64,000 nucleotides of DNA from Ptychodera flava (Eukaryota; Hemichordata; Enteropneusta; Ptychoderidae), in assembly GCF_041260155.1 (NCBI RefSeq), contig NC_091938.1, forward strand, positions 22,039,632-22,103,631, given 5' to 3'. Below, in pieces: positions 49,447 to 63,598 of the stretch. The number at the start of each line of letters is the position of its first letter. Position 1 is the stretch's first letter. Under the pieces are notes generated by a model, which ran no database searches, was not told the DNA's origin, and worked only from the letters and a program-made list of their open reading frames with translations. The position numbers were made by a program, and so were the translations under genes.

Positions 49447-52400
49447 TTAAAGGGTGGTTATATCTCACATCCAAATAGAGGAATAAAGGTGAGTAAGTTT
49501 AAGAAAGACAACTACATAATCGTAAAAGAAGTGTCGTCACCAGTCATGTGAATATGTTTTGTAGAATTAGAAGCAATGGGCCTGAAATAATCATTTTTCA
49601 TCATTTTTGGCGAGCCCTTACAAAGATCTACATCACCCCTGATGAACTTTCATTCATTTTTATGATGTGACATGTAAGTCAAACTCATAAGAAAAAAAAA
49701 TCAACATAGAGATAGATGTTGAATTCGCGCGCATCAATGCTAAACAAAAGAGTAGTAAGGTAAGTCAGTGATTATGCGACTAGAAAATTGAAATCTGTCA
49801 TGTTTAGGTGAATTACTCCGATGGGCAGCAAGATCTTGCATCCTGGCACTTGGATTGCTAGCCGCAGGGGGAACCTTCAAAGAGTGAGATCCCATCGCAG
49901 AACCGTCACTTAATGGTTACCTAGGAATTCTCATCATTTTTGAAAGAGCGGTCGCATTAAGGTCACTAGAATCACGGAAATGATACGACGCGAAGGTATA
50001 CCCAGTGGCTTGGTGCGAGGGAGATACAATCTTATCTCACACAGATAATTTTAGAATCACTACGCTGACTTCCTTGACATGAATAAATAATAGCCAATCG
50101 TTATGTCGGACATAATTGCTCTGCAAATGGAACTGTTGATATCGGGGAAAGAAAGTGTTATTACATGGAATATATACAATAACGTATCCCTGACTAAACT
50201 AATATAGAGAAATTAATTGAATTTCAAAAGATATTTTTATGTAATATATTATCAAGAGCCATAGAGACACGCATTTAATTTCTTATTTCTTATGTTTGGG
50301 ATGTGTTCTGTGCAAATCTGAACCGCCCTCTAACTCAATCGACAACGCATCAGCAACCTATAAGTCCCCAGAAGCTGAAACCATCTGCATGATCGTGTTT
50401 GGAAAGTGTCTTTCAATTTAAATAAACTAAAGAGTCTGTAGTGCACTATATACAACATAGACTGCGTTGATAAGCAATCAGACTAAAACCAGACATACAA
50501 ATGGCATAGTCGGAGTCCCTGTACTATTATCTTGTCAGGAGAGGTGACCAAAGGCTAACAAGGACAGCTGAGTAATGCATGTGCAAAGGACTTAACGTCG
50601 CCAAAACCATATGCACATTAGTTTAATCAGATTTAAATGTGGTGTGATTTAGATGTCTGCTCATAGCGGTCCATTTGTGTAGTTTACGATGGGCAACTTG
50701 AGTCGAATTCCAATGAAATTTTTCGAAATCCCGTCCATAATACAGAAAGTTTCCACTGCTGAATCTGTTGATGAAAACCAAAGGATCAGTTTATCCTAAT
50801 GCCTTTGTGGTATTTTTTCTCGCACCATACACATTTTATCAAAATTGCCTAGCACACGTATACACTGGCAGCCATATTTAGAGTATACGCCATGATTATG
50901 CGCAGTCCCTCAAAATTTGTCGACTGCGCCTTATGCGTACATATGCGAAAAAAGGTAAGTACCCATATTTCTGTCAGCAAAATGATACGAGATGGCCTCT
51001 GTTTGAATCTAAAATGACGATTGCTTTGCAAAAATAAGCTAATGGCGTTTTTATTCATACTATAATTGTTCCTGCTCAATAGTTTCCTTAATGTTGTATT
51101 TCGGAGCTGTCAATATAAAATCAGTTAATTTTGTCTGCTATTGAAAAAAACATAAAGAAGAGAAAAAATTGGGTTGCCTTCAGGTGACTCGCGTACCTGA
51201 TTTCTCGGTGACTCGCACAAATAAAATATCAGCCCTTTGAGTGATGATTTGCGAAGCCGTTCTGGTTGAATGCAAGCTATGTGATTTTAAGACAGATATG
51301 CAAGTACCTGCGGGTCTCTATCACAAAGCAGCTAAGTTTTGAATTTGCACTCGCATATCAGCATCCCCTGATATTTATATGTGATATGATACATGTGGGT
51401 GTACAGACCCATTGAAATCAAACTACAAACTTTGGGTAGCCATGCTCCCTGAAAGTAACATTTGTGTGTGTGTTTAGTTTCCTTTTTTCTTGATCGTGCA
51501 GAACGATAGAGCGATGGGAGATCCGCAGTTTCAGGGCATCACGGCGTCGTGATAAGAGAATTAGAATTGATTCGGCTGTTTGGCTAACACGTAGAAACGG
51601 TAAGTGAACTCTTATTTCACCCGTGCTTAATGCGCGATTTGTTCCGATCAGTCGAATACAAAATGCCGCTACGAATACACCTCCAGAATAAAAAAAATAA
51701 GTTGATTTGTGGACGGTAGAATAAAGGCATTAACCCTTTTAACGGCAAATATTTTATGTTGCGTGAGTTTCAATCACCCAAAACATTTAAAAAATCATCA
51801 CTTATTTCACGCATATCTAAATAACATAATAATCAAAAAAAGCTAAAAGGACTTGATAGACAGCCAAGACAAATGGAAATGATTCAAAAAAGAGACAATG
51901 TATGCTTTTAGAGTGGGTGAAATATCATCTATGGTAGTGGCGTCATTTTCCCGTTTGCTGTCAGTCTTGCAACGTTCACCATACCCATGATATATTGACA
52001 GCCTCCATAAAAAATGATTAGAAAAAACTGAAAACACATCACTTCTGACAGAATAACGGTTGGCTAATATAAACACGTTACAATAATACGATCAGGGTTG
52101 AAATAATATAGTTAAGTGCTGTAACAGACGAATATGGGTCAATTCTGAATTGAACCGAAGATTAAAGAGATAACTCATATAAGAATGAACAGTCTCCATA
52201 GTAACAAGACAGCGCCTGGCAATATGTACGTTTCTATCAATTTTCCTATTTTTATGATATTGTGTTGAAGTGTATGGCTTGAACCGCCCGCAGCGACGGC
52301 ATCATCGCGCTGTATTACGCTGTGTGAAGCTTCGGTCGATGCCTGTACTTCCTTCACAATAGTATCTACCACCAACAGATATTTCGCCTTTTTTCACGTT

Positions 52401-52900
52401 GACAATGATTTCTCGTTGGAAATATCGCATTTGACCGAGCTGCCAAATGTTCTCATCGGGGTAGAGTTTGACAGAACGTTGACCTGACTACTTGAATTTC
52501 TCGCGGGGAGGGGGAGAGATTTTGACTCGAATATTTTAAACGTGTTGCTGATATTTGTTGTGAACTAGCGATCATTTCCGCCTGCAAGTAATCTAAAATG
52601 TCAGCCATGCAGTTTAGATCCCAACGAAGATTTCTCACTACGTTAAAGTTCCATTAGCCGTCACTTTGTATGCCTGTCGCAGTATTTTGTTCTGTCCGCG
52701 AACGATTTCGTACCCAGTGTTTACCTTGTCCAAAAAACACCTGTATGTAATGTCCAATGTTGCTACTGAAAACTGACTTTGACTGCAGACGAGAATTTAT
52801 TTGTCAACAATAATATTGCGTACCCGTACACACTTCGTGTTGAACTTGTCAACATCACCTACATGTGTGTACCGTGCCACGTCATTGTTGACAACTGAAT
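49447..52900. other. Intergenic stretch, no confident gene
   Basis: Only the exon-like segment at 51502-51599 stands out. Short open frames on the minus strand around 52175-52638 show no recognisable domain. Confidence 0.35.
51502..51599 (+). other. Candidate internal exon, 98 nt
   Basis: A pyrimidine-rich stretch ending in CAG precedes it and a perfect GTAAGT follows. One frame is fully open (ERWEIRSFRASRRRDKRIRI). No neighbouring exon or homologue is recognised, so it may be non-coding. Confidence 0.3.
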
Positions 52901-52904
52901 TTAA

Positions 52905-53239
52905 GGTAGTATGCGCCTCGAAAGTGAAAGATTTATACTTTTGCTCAAACTTTCAATCATTCTCTTTCAAAATCAAGAATAAAAATAGGGGTCACCATGC
53001 AAATTTGGTACTAGAGAAAACAAATTACCCAAGATTTACCGATATTTGAAATTCAACATGGCGGTCATTCTGGTGTTAACTGTATGGAGAAAAAAATAGA
53101 ATTTTCATTTCGAAAACTTGAGACGGTGAAAATTTGTCTTACACAAAGAGCTTTAAAATGAGCCCTCACAAGTGGTAGATCAGGAAAGCATTGTAAAAGC
53201 TTGAGAATCGAAATATCTGTCCCCGAGGCGCATTCTACC
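52905..53239. mobile_element. TTAA-flanked MITE family P, intact copy 2 (inverted)
   Basis: Ends GGTAGTATGCGCCTCG and CGAGGCGCATTCTACC are flanked by TTAA at 52901-52904 and 53240-53243. Interior is the reverse complement of copy 1. Confidence 0.88.
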
Positions 53240-54160
53240 TTAAGACCGGACTAAATTTATCCATGTGTCAGCAAAATTTCATTGCATATAATATTGTGCA
53301 CTGTGCGATGTGTTTATAAGGCTAGTACTTTGTATATCAGCAGACGTTGCGGGAAAAACTGAATAAATGAATGTGGCCTTGTTTTTTTAACAACATCTAA
53401 ATATAGCATCAAAAGTAGGGCGATTGTTTCTTGAAGTGTGTCGCTTATTAGTAGCAAGCGGTTTGTTCCGCACTTCCCCCACCCTAAATGTCAGTGAGTT
53501 TCATCGAATCAGTGTACACGTAGCGCTTAACAAAGATTTCTTACCGGTGCATGCGCAAATCTGCCCTCTCAACGTGACAGTGTAAAGGTCAACGTTACCT
53601 CGTGTGATATTTTCCGTTTGCCATGAAACTGTTATTTTTTTAAACATTTCACCTAGTAAAAAGGACATTTATTTTTACCGAAAGTATTGCAAATTTGAAC
53701 GTGAATTTGTAATTTACTGATTCGATCAACTAATCGCCAGATACAATCACCGAAATTAATCTCCAAATATTTTCCCGCCATTTATATGTTACTATTTTTT
53801 CTGTACGACTGGGCTTTTTTCTCGTCTGCTTTCAATGCTGACGCATTATCTCCCTCATCAGTGACCCTCATCTCTGAAAGTCGAAGAGGATTTTAAATTG
53901 AAGTCATCACAAAGTAGTAATGTAGTGTCCGTTATCAAGGCCATTATCAGTCTCGCTTGAATGGTTCTCATTGGCTGTGCTATTTCCTTGACGTCTTATC
54001 AGAAGATGTCCCAAGGCGTCAATCTGATGCCCGCATCTTCTGGAGAGCCTCGTTCGCGTGACAGCGTGAGCACGGAAAAGTAAAAAAAAACAAACCAAAA
54101 CCGTTCTTCCTCCTATCTCTGTGGAGATTTTCTTATAGATGTGTTTGTCGAAGTGTCTTA

Positions 54161-55896
54161 GGGACTGGACACAAATTACAGGGGGGTGGGCCGGTATTTT
54201 TTTGGGGTGGGTTGCCATTTTTCGCGCAAGCATTTTTGAAGGGTCATAAAATTTTGTGCAAGCCTATGGGGAGGGTCACCTTTTTTATGCATCAAAGCTG
54301 AAATTGCATGTGCACGTATTAAAGAATATGGAATACTTAAAAAAGAAAAAATACCTCCTGGCACTTTCATTTTCTGTCATTTCCATTTTCGGCGGGCCCT
54401 TCGGACGCAAGATTAAAGGTATAATAAACAATGTATTGATGATCCAAGCAGCCACATTGATTTAAGTTGTCATGATTTCTACTTACCCAACTCCTCTATT
54501 GTACATATAAACTGTCTCCTATAGTGACGCTTTCAATAACAATTTGGGAGATTTCTTATTTGATATCATTCTCCCATTGACAATACATTGGATATAGGTC
54601 GGTGTCAAATGTTCATGAAGCTGTATGTACATTTTTTATTTTTTGAGGACATTGACAGAATACAAACTATTCAGAATAGTGCAAAATGTCATCAATAACA
54701 ACTGGAAGCTTCAGATCTAGCAACTTTTGAATAACAATATAGGATCAATTAACCTATGAGTTATTTGTAGTTTCCTCATAGCCTATAGCGAATCAAAATT
54801 TCGTGAAATTCCAAAATCAAATTTCTTGCACAACCATCGACTTGAAACCACTCTAGTCTAATCATGAACATTAATACTAATAATTAGCTGTACATTAATG
54901 CATAGATTTACCTAGTTTTGTATTTGAAAAAATATTCATAGTTTCATGGTAGGCTGAAATGAATAATGAATCAACATTTCAGTGAAATTCCAAAATCAAA
55001 TTTCTTGCACAACCATTGACTTGAAACCACTCTAGTCTTATCAAGAACATAAATATCAATAATCAAGCATACATAGATACACAGATTTGCCAAGTTTTGT
55101 TTTTTAAAAAAATTATAGTTTCGTCATAGACAACAATTCATAATGGATCAACATTTTATGCGAAATTCCAAAAACAAATTTCTTGTACACAGATGCACGT
55201 GTTATCACCCTCTTCTAATCAAGTGCAATTATATCAATTATTTAGGGTCCATATATGCACAAATAGTGCATACTTTTAATTGTGAAATTTTTTTTTACAG
55301 TTGTGTCATAGACTCCCATGTATAGTTGATCAACATTTTGAGTGAAATTCCAAAATCGAATATCTTGTTCACATGAGCACTTGTAAACAACCTTGCAAAT
55401 CAAGTATATCTATATCAGTTATTAAACATCTATAGATGAACAGATATTGCTTGTTTTATATTTGAGAATACACGTTCATAGTTTTCTTATAGTCGACTAC
55501 CATATATAGTGAATCAACATTGAAATCTAAAAATTACATTTTTGTACACGCATGCACTTTTTACCTGCCACTTCAAGCAAAGTACATGTACATGAATTAT
55601 CACACACATATGATTTGATATTTTCTGGACAAAGCGTTATATTGGCCACATTTTGCCTTCCTTTCGGGAGGGGACTTCAAAAGTATAGCAAGTCAGAAGG
55701 AGGTCTTGAACACATGCATTGCGGGTTTGTTGGGGGGGGGGGTATTGAGTAACAGGGGAGGGCCACTTATTTCCATGCACGAATAAGGGGGAAGGTCACT
55801 AATTTTTGTGAATGAACTTTTGAAGGGTCACTATTTTTGATGCAGCGGTGTTTTGAAAAACACCGCCCCCGCCCCGTGTAATTTATGTCCAGTCCC
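54161..55896. mobile_element. TTA-flanked element H2, 1.74 kb
   Basis: Ends GGGACTGGACACAAATTACA and the inverse of TGTAATTTATGTCCAGTCCC are flanked by direct TTA at 54158-54160 and 55897-55899. The interior has five tandem units of about 180 bp (54760-55600) with GTGAAATTCCAAAATCAAAT repeating near 54803, 54982, 55162, 55344 and 55522. Element H1 holds a single related unit near 32650-32810. No transposase frame. Confidence 0.75.
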
Positions 55897-55899
55897 TTA

Positions 55900-56870
55900 C
55901 AGACGACGCAACATTCTAACAAGCAAATGTGTGCAGACTGTGAAAGCTGTAACTGAGTGTATTTCGGTCTATAATTGGAAACACGTTTGCAGTGTAAAAC
56001 CGACACCTGAGCTATATATCGGCGTAGATCTACTTATAGATACTAGCCTTCACACAAGACATTAAGAACCTATTGCGACAAGTAAACACCCAAGAGGACG
56101 GTCCTTTCTGATGAGCGTATTCTTCGCCATCACTGTCGCGCATTCTGTGCAATGGCCTTCGAAAGTCGATGACATGTAAAAAGAACCAAAATGATGACAC
56201 ATCAAAAGAGACTTTCAAACTAGCTCGTCATTTTACATGAAATTCTTCTGTCATTGACGATAATGATAATAATCTATATGAGACATTAAAAGAAGAAATA
56301 ACAATCCAAAATAATCCATAATATGAACATATAAGGTGAGAAAATGCGGGATAATCCCCTATATTATTTCGAATGAAAGAAATCAATCCATAGTGACTGT
56401 CTTGCTGTAGGCGTTTCGTATTACCATAATCACGTGACCGTGACAGAGACGATGACAATGTTATCTAATGATGAGTAGTATCATGGTACTGTAAAGACGC
56501 GAAGGCTGAAGACTAATGAATTAGCATCGAAACGTCTTGAAAATCGAACTTTCCCTCAAAATATAACATGCTACACAAGCACTTTCTCCAATGAAGGTCG
56601 AAGATTTTAACGATGACAGTTATTTTTGGAGACGAATATCACGTATCACGCCTCTTCTTTTCGTTTATTTGACAAAGTATCCGTCCAATGGAGTGCCTTC
56701 ATTTTTTTCAAGTACAGCTTTTCATATTGTTCAGAACACATCAGAATAATAATCTTTCTGACGCAACTTTTTAACCTTATCGCACAAATACACAGTGACG
56801 CACATATACACACAGACAGACACAGACGGACAGACAGACAGACAGAGACACAGGCGCAGAGACACATGTA
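55900..56870. other. Intergenic stretch
   Basis: No exon, RNA gene or repeat recognised before the AT microsatellite. Confidence 0.35.
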
Positions 56871-56872
56871 AA

Positions 56873-56874
<2 letters not shown>

Positions 56875-56928
<54 letters not shown>
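56875..56928. repeat. (AT)n microsatellite
   Basis: About 50 nt of alternating AT, preceded by short ACAG-rich tracts. Confidence 0.95.
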
Positions 56929-56931
<3 letters not shown>

Positions 56932-57059
56932 GTAAATGTTTTTACAATCATTGTATCCCTTTTCCCTCACATGACAATGAATAACACAATGTCTCAACTC
57001 ACTTTCATGACCTATTGATATGTCACGCAGTTTTAAAACTGATTAGTAGTGCAAGCGAC

Positions 57060-57063
<4 letters not shown>

Positions 57064-57148
<85 letters not shown>
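57064..57148. repeat. (GA)n microsatellite
   Basis: About 85 nt of uninterrupted GA. A hairpin with CAGTCGAGGG and CCCTCGACTG arms follows at 57218-57265. Confidence 0.95.
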
Positions 57149-57155
<7 letters not shown>

Positions 57156-57269
57156 GATGAGACTGCGTGCATGATAAGTATTTTATCTCGATTTAAATCG
57201 CTCTGAAATATTAATACAGTCGAGGGAACCCAAGATCAGAGCTCGGATTCACCAGTACCCTCGACTGCA

Positions 57270-59150
57270 GATCGCGGAGTCACACTAGCGACTTCTTGGA
57301 CTTCTTGCTCAGCCACGGGGCACAGCACTGAAATTACTCAGTTTGTTTACATTTTTGCGAGGGACACGTAGCTGTCGGGGGCTGACACCTGCCCTGGGGA
57401 TTATCTTTCTGTCCCGGTAAACGTCTGAATATTTCATGCTGTGCCTGTAGAGTGTATATCTTTGACTTTAAAAGCTATACGCGTGTACTATAAATATTGA
57501 TTACGGAGCGAGTGAAACAGTTCCTGTCCAACTGACATTTTGTGTTTTACTTGAAAGCAGACGATCCCATATGGAGGCACAATTGGGCAGTAGATCTTCG
57601 TTTCAAGAGGCTAAATGCGTGAGAGAGAGGCTGGACGCAGATGGTTATCTATTACAAAGTAACTTCTGTGTTTCTCTGACATAAATCGTCGTAAAACACC
57701 GTCGTTTTCTGGGCACGTGCACTATCGAGATACTTTTTATTACAGATACAACGGACAGGCAACATCTACGTCAGTTACTCGACTAGAATTTATAATGCTT
57801 TTTACTGAAACGCGTAGACTGTCACTTAACTGGAATCATGGCAAATTTTTCGTTTTGTTCCTTCCCAATTATGATTTTAACTATCCTTTGGGGTTTGCAT
57901 ATTAATGAAGGGGAAGAAATATACAAGCTTATAATCTTTTCCTGTTTTACATCAAATCGGGGCTTTTTCTGCACGAAAATGATAGCAGGTGTCCAATATT
58001 GATTGCAACTCCCAATGAGCTAAAAAGAACTTGAATTGCGATGCTGGTACCAGTACTATATTGTTACCAGCAACTTTGCCCTATCACTCTAAACGAAATT
58101 GCTGAATGCCATAAAACGTATATCTCGACGAAGATATGGCTGATTCTCTGGAATGGTTAATATCTTAACGTGGATTGAAAATAACTCAAAAAATGCTGCT
58201 CAATTCCCGAGACCCAATATATCTAGTGGTACAAAATGTTGTATGTAAAACTCCAGGGCGAAACGAAATATCATCGATATCGCGTGCGTAGTTCGCCAAA
58301 TGGCCGCGTAAACGTCATTTGCAAAACTCGCGAACAAGATTTATGCAATACCAGCAGGTAAGCCTTTAAAATAGACATATTACTGTATTGAAGACTTAAA
58401 ACAAGATTCGCGTGAATAAAATTTTCTAAATGTCTGCTAATTCTATAGGTTACAGGCTGCTTCCCTGTTCAAACAGGCATGAAAGAATTTATTCGAATTG
58501 AAGCAGGGGTGATATATCAGGGCTGCCGGATTCACGATGACCGAATCGCGATCGGGAATTCAGAGCAGTGGACTGGCACAATACCCAGGACCGTGTACCG
58601 AGGAGAGGTGAATTGTTTTTTTGAAAGGCAGTTAATTGCGGCCTCTCGACTTAATTCGGCAATTGTCGACTCTCACCCGAAGCAATAAACGAAGTAAAGT
58701 ATAAGCACGGGATCAAGGTTATTTAGGAAACCTTTGAGCTTTTACTGTGCGAAGTGAAGCAGAAATTTGCATTCAGAGTGGATAGATCTATTTTTTTTTC
58801 TTCTGATCTAGATAAAGTGTTTCAAAGGAGCTTTCAGGTCCATCCGTTCTTTTCTGCTGGGATTTCACTGCGGCAAACATTTCAGACTATTTTAGTCGGA
58901 GTGAAAACATCTGCGTTTTAATTTGCTTGCTTGTTCGCATTCTCTTGCCACACAATACAGCAGAAACACTTCACAAAAAGATTGAATGTGAAGTACAACA
59001 CCGTCTATAGCTTTTCATAGGGGCTTCATTTTCACGAAAAAGCCGTACTAAAAATGTCGAAGTGAACATTTACAATATTTAGTTTGCGCAAACTAAATAT
59101 TAGAGGTCTCTTAGTTCCGAGTGAATCATGCTGTCTAGAGATTTCTATTA
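57270..59150. other. Intergenic stretch
   Basis: No recognised gene or repeat family; short open frames lack domain features. Confidence 0.35.
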
Positions 59151-59154
59151 TTTC

Positions 59155-59505
59155 AGGTATATGCACGTATGAGAAAATGAAAGACTTAAACTTTTGTTCA
59201 AGCTTTCCATAAGTAAACTTTAAATAATTCTCGTTCAAAATCAAGAAAAAGTATGGGTCGATAAAGAAATTTTGGCAACACAGAAACAAACTACCTTAAA
59301 TTTACTGATGTTTGAAATTCAAAATGGCCGACATCCCAGTGTTATTAGACTCGATTGGATAAAAGTAGTTTTTTTCACATAAGTAAGACGTTAAAACTTT
59401 ATTTACTCCAAAATCTTCAAAATGAGTCCACACAAGTGGTAGATAGGAAAATTATTGTGAAGATTTGAGAATCTGAGTATCTGTCCCCGAGCTGCGTTCT
59501 ACCTA
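59155..59505. repeat. Diverged copy of MITE family P
   Basis: Same order as the inverted copy 2: AAACTTTTGTTCAAGCTTTC, GAAATTCAAAATGGCCGACA, CACAAGTGGTAGAT, and TCTGTCCCCGAGCTGCGTTC. Confidence 0.75.
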
Positions 59506-60515
59506 AAAGTTCAAAAAAATTGTGAGTGGGTGGAATGCTAAAGGAAATCTCGGAAGACGCTCCGCTCCACTGCGCTGTTTAAAGGATGTCTTTAGCCTAG
59601 AGTGGCCTTGCTTACGATAGCTGCTGGTGCGGCCAAAGCACCCCGTAATTGCATCATCGATCCAATTAGCAACCTTTCACTGGACCAAGTCTCGTCTGAA
59701 AGGCATAATGGATAAACTAAGCCATGCTTGACACCTCGACGCCCCAGAGGAACGGAGAAAGCCGACCCTAAGTCTGTGGGGCTTTGTTGAAGTCAATCTT
59801 GCAGACTCAAGGGAGAAAGCTACCCATCATTGCACACGATATTATTATGTATTGAGGTCGTGCTTGAGAGAACAGGTTAACTCACACAGAAAAGATGCCG
59901 AATCAGCGAATGTTATGTTCACTAACTCAAAGTTCAGAGACAGCAAAACATTTTTGTGATCAAGTTTTCCGGGCAGCAAAAAATTTCATGTTACTGAACT
60001 GCTATACGGTTAAAGCTTCTTACTGTTACGCTTAAAGTTATCCTGTTTTTTCTGTACTTGAATGAAATATACCGGGTGAAGTAAAATCAAGTTATTACTG
60101 GCACGCCATCAGTGTTCACGCTAGTCTCACAATTGATTATCAGAGAGTGCGATTTGTTCATAGCTGTTGGCATTTTTCAACGTTTTCTAATCAGCGAGTA
60201 GAAAGGCTACCTGAAAGCAAAACAGGCACTCCGTTCTATTGAATGAAGAGAAGCCACAGCGGTACTGAACGGAGTGGATGTTGGAAGGAGAACGGTCATT
60301 GACTTTGCGCATGCGTCGGAGAATATTGTCATCTTGGATTTTCCATGGTTTTAGGTGACTGTACCTGTTTAGATAGATTTTTTGAAAATTGGTAAAATAC
60401 AATCACGTGGCTTGTCATGATGAAAGATACAGCGAGATCGTTGTACAAAACTTTGAAGTTTCAGTTCACCAAAACCTGTACAATTTACCAGACTTCACGT
60501 GAAGGACATTTTGTT

Positions 60516-60793
60516 AGGCGATTTAAATATTAAATCAATACGCGCTCGAAACAGAAAGTTTCAAACTTTTGCTCAAACTTTCCCAAAGGCAACTTTCAGA
60601 AATTCCTTTCTCTCACCAGGAATAGTAATCGCAATGCATAGTGTATGGAAAATTTTCGATTTTCACAGATGTAAGACATTGAAAATTTCATTTACTCAAA
60701 ATGCATCGTAACGAGTTCACACAAGCAGCAGAACCGAAAAGCATTGTAGAAATTTTGAGTCTGAAAATATCAGTATCCCAGGAGCATTCATGA
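60516..60793. repeat. Diverged copy of MITE family P
   Basis: Retains AAACTTTTGCTCAAACTTTC, GAGTTCACACAAGCAGCAGA and CAGGAGCATTCATG in family order; the central part is shortened. Confidence 0.55.
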
Positions 60794-60799
60794 TTATAC

Positions 60800-63470
60800 A
60801 CTTTTCAGTTTTTCACACTGGGTTACTGACAGTTTCCTTATCGAACGAAATATGAGTGCGGTCAGTCTTTCATAATATACTTCGTTCACCCTACAGGGTC
60901 CAGGTTGCCTCTGATTTAGCCCTGGTTTTAATAGAACAATGTGAACGCGTCATGCCGGCCCTGGGTCGGCCTAATTTATGTCGGGTCTGAGGGATGGGTT
61001 CGTATCACACGGGCGACGCAAAATTGAGACTAGGCTCAAATTGTGTGTGAAGGCTTTTGGCCTGCCCAGGACCAAGTTGATGCCCTAGCAGTTGGAATAG
61101 AGCGAGGTCGGTCGGTCGGTCGGTCAGAGACTCAAAGGCGGGAGATGCAAATACAGTGTAAACCAATTTCTTTGTATCTTATCGCTATCTCGGGCCAGGC
61201 CCAGAGTAGGCCCTGAACCTGAATGTGTACCCAGCAATAGGGACTCAAATGATGTTGAACGAGAGATTTCCCTTCAAATTTAAGTCATTAGAGAGAAAAC
61301 TGTAGCTTTTGATGTTTTGTTCCTAAAAACAAGTACACTGTCTCATTCTTTCCCTAAAGAATGTTGAAATACAGAGTATTAGCCTTGCAAACACAAGGTA
61401 TTGTGGGTAATATACAATGTCACTGTTGCTAAATGAATTCTAGTCCGGACTTGAATTAATTTGACGACGATACCATTGGACGTACTGGCTGCATTGATAA
61501 ATTGAAAGATGGACTTTCAGACATGTTTTTTGTAGTTAAACAAGAAACAGTATTTTTTGACAAACACCTAAAAAATACTGGAAAATACACCAAAAAGGTT
61601 ACAGCTGATGGAGCACTAACATCTACAAAAACTTACGGCAACAATGTGAACAGCGATTGCTAAAAATAACGTTAAATGACTCATAGGAGTGAAGTCCGGA
61701 TTCCAAGGAGAGAATTTAGCAGAATTAAGTGAGAAGATTGAGAACTGACATCTCCGCAAGCAATGCAGATACCTGGCCGTCCTTCCGCTATTGCCATGGA
61801 GTCAAGAATCCATGGCTACAATAGCGTTGACCGAGATGGTAGGATAAAGATTCGGAATGGACTGTTGTCTAATCTCCTTGAAGGTGTACCATTTTACTGC
61901 TCACGAAATTCAATTCTACCGAGATAGCATCTTTTTGATCGCTGTCCCGTTTCGAGTGGTGAACACCTGCAAGCCTTTGACATTCTTTGTCGGTCGTCGC
62001 TCACATTAGTTTTAAAAGTTGCCATCAGCACTGTCCAATAGCCAGGAAAGTCATGATTTAGATTTTTATCGCGGTCTAGGCGGAGGGTTACAAGACGTGC
62101 CCGAAATATATTGCAAATCCAGGGATGTGATTTTTGTCGTGTTGTATGTAACAGTACCGTTCAACGGCTGAACAAATGCGCGTATTCAGTGTATGCACAC
62201 TTGCACTTTACATTCAGTGTCAGAATCGATTCAATCACAGATAGATGATACGCTTATTGCTTAGCTAGAATACAATCTTGCTAATAGATTCATCGTGACC
62301 AAAATGTAGTACGGATATTCAAACTTAATTTTCATCACGCTAAGCTTCTAGAATGAAGAATATTCTTGAAAAGTAGACCCGCAATCGCAGTTTTACAGAA
62401 ATAGGGAAAATGACCTATGATATTTTGCTACTATTGTGTTCGACACACTTCCAATTTTTTTTCTATTTTTCCCGCGCGTCGAAAACGCGTTATTTCAGCA
62501 AGCGCAAATCGGTGTTCTAGTTTGCCAGACAATTGGCATGAAGACGATGACGTCATGTGACCTCTCTTATTGGCGTACTATTCATACAGTTTTTAGCAAC
62601 GTGTCGGCAAATCTCTTGCCGAGACGGGTATTATTTTGATCAAGAGATGATTATCTGAACTGTGTAAAGGTTGCAGTGTAAAGATAATGATTGTTACCAT
62701 CTGCGGCTATCCGGTATACGGATAAGGAATGGACCATTTACGTCTTGGAAGAGGGTTGTAAAAATGAAAAGAATGAGAGCAAACAGAAGATTTTTTTGCA
62801 GTCATGTTGATTCTGTAAAAAATATCCACATGAAAATATTCAGTAAATGTCTTCAAATTAAGAAAAAAGCAGGCTTTCTGTGAAAACTCTGAAAAATATA
62901 ATTTGCTCAATTTTAGAGCGCAAAAAATTTAGATATCTGCGTCCTGACTACATCCCTTCCCAAGATGTAACGGCTTATCCCTGACACAAATCTCAGGTGG
63001 TTTCTCTTGAGACCTCAAAGTCTTGATTTCTGATTGTGACATCCTTTCTATCATTTCTGTGTTTGTCATTTTAATGAATTTATGCGCAGGGTGGCAAACC
63101 TGATGGTTCTGAGAGTTTATAGTCGTTGGTGCCAATATCCAAGCTGATCATATATATAAAGTAAGATGGGCCGTAACGTTGTTCTCCGAATCAATGCATT
63201 TGTTCTTCGGGACATCACTTATCAAATTCTTCATTTACAAAATGCACGTAAGTGTCAACATTTATTTACTAAATACAGGCGTAGGAATATTTAGTTAGCT
63301 CGAAATTTTACATGCCAAATTCTAACTTTTTTTAATTATCCTGGTCTTCTTTATTTTTTACGGCGGTTATTCATTAATATGATCATAAACACGAAATTCT
63401 ATGTTCATAATAAGTGTAACTGAAACTTGCTAAAAAGCATGGTTGTGTATATTCCCAAAATAGCACATTG
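60800..63470. other. Intergenic stretch with one CRE and one hairpin
   Basis: TGACGTCA lies at 62548-62555 with a reverse CCAAT box about 20 bp downstream, suggesting a possible promoter. A hairpin near 61786-61826 pairs GCCATGGA and CGCTATTG. No coding exon recognised. Confidence 0.35.
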
Positions 63471-63475
63471 TTCAT

Positions 63476-63598
<123 letters not shown>

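Noticed and set aside
52175..52638. Two adjacent minus-strand frames as a possible gene
   Set aside because: No convincing splice link, no recognisable domain, and stop codons between them; too weak to annotate.
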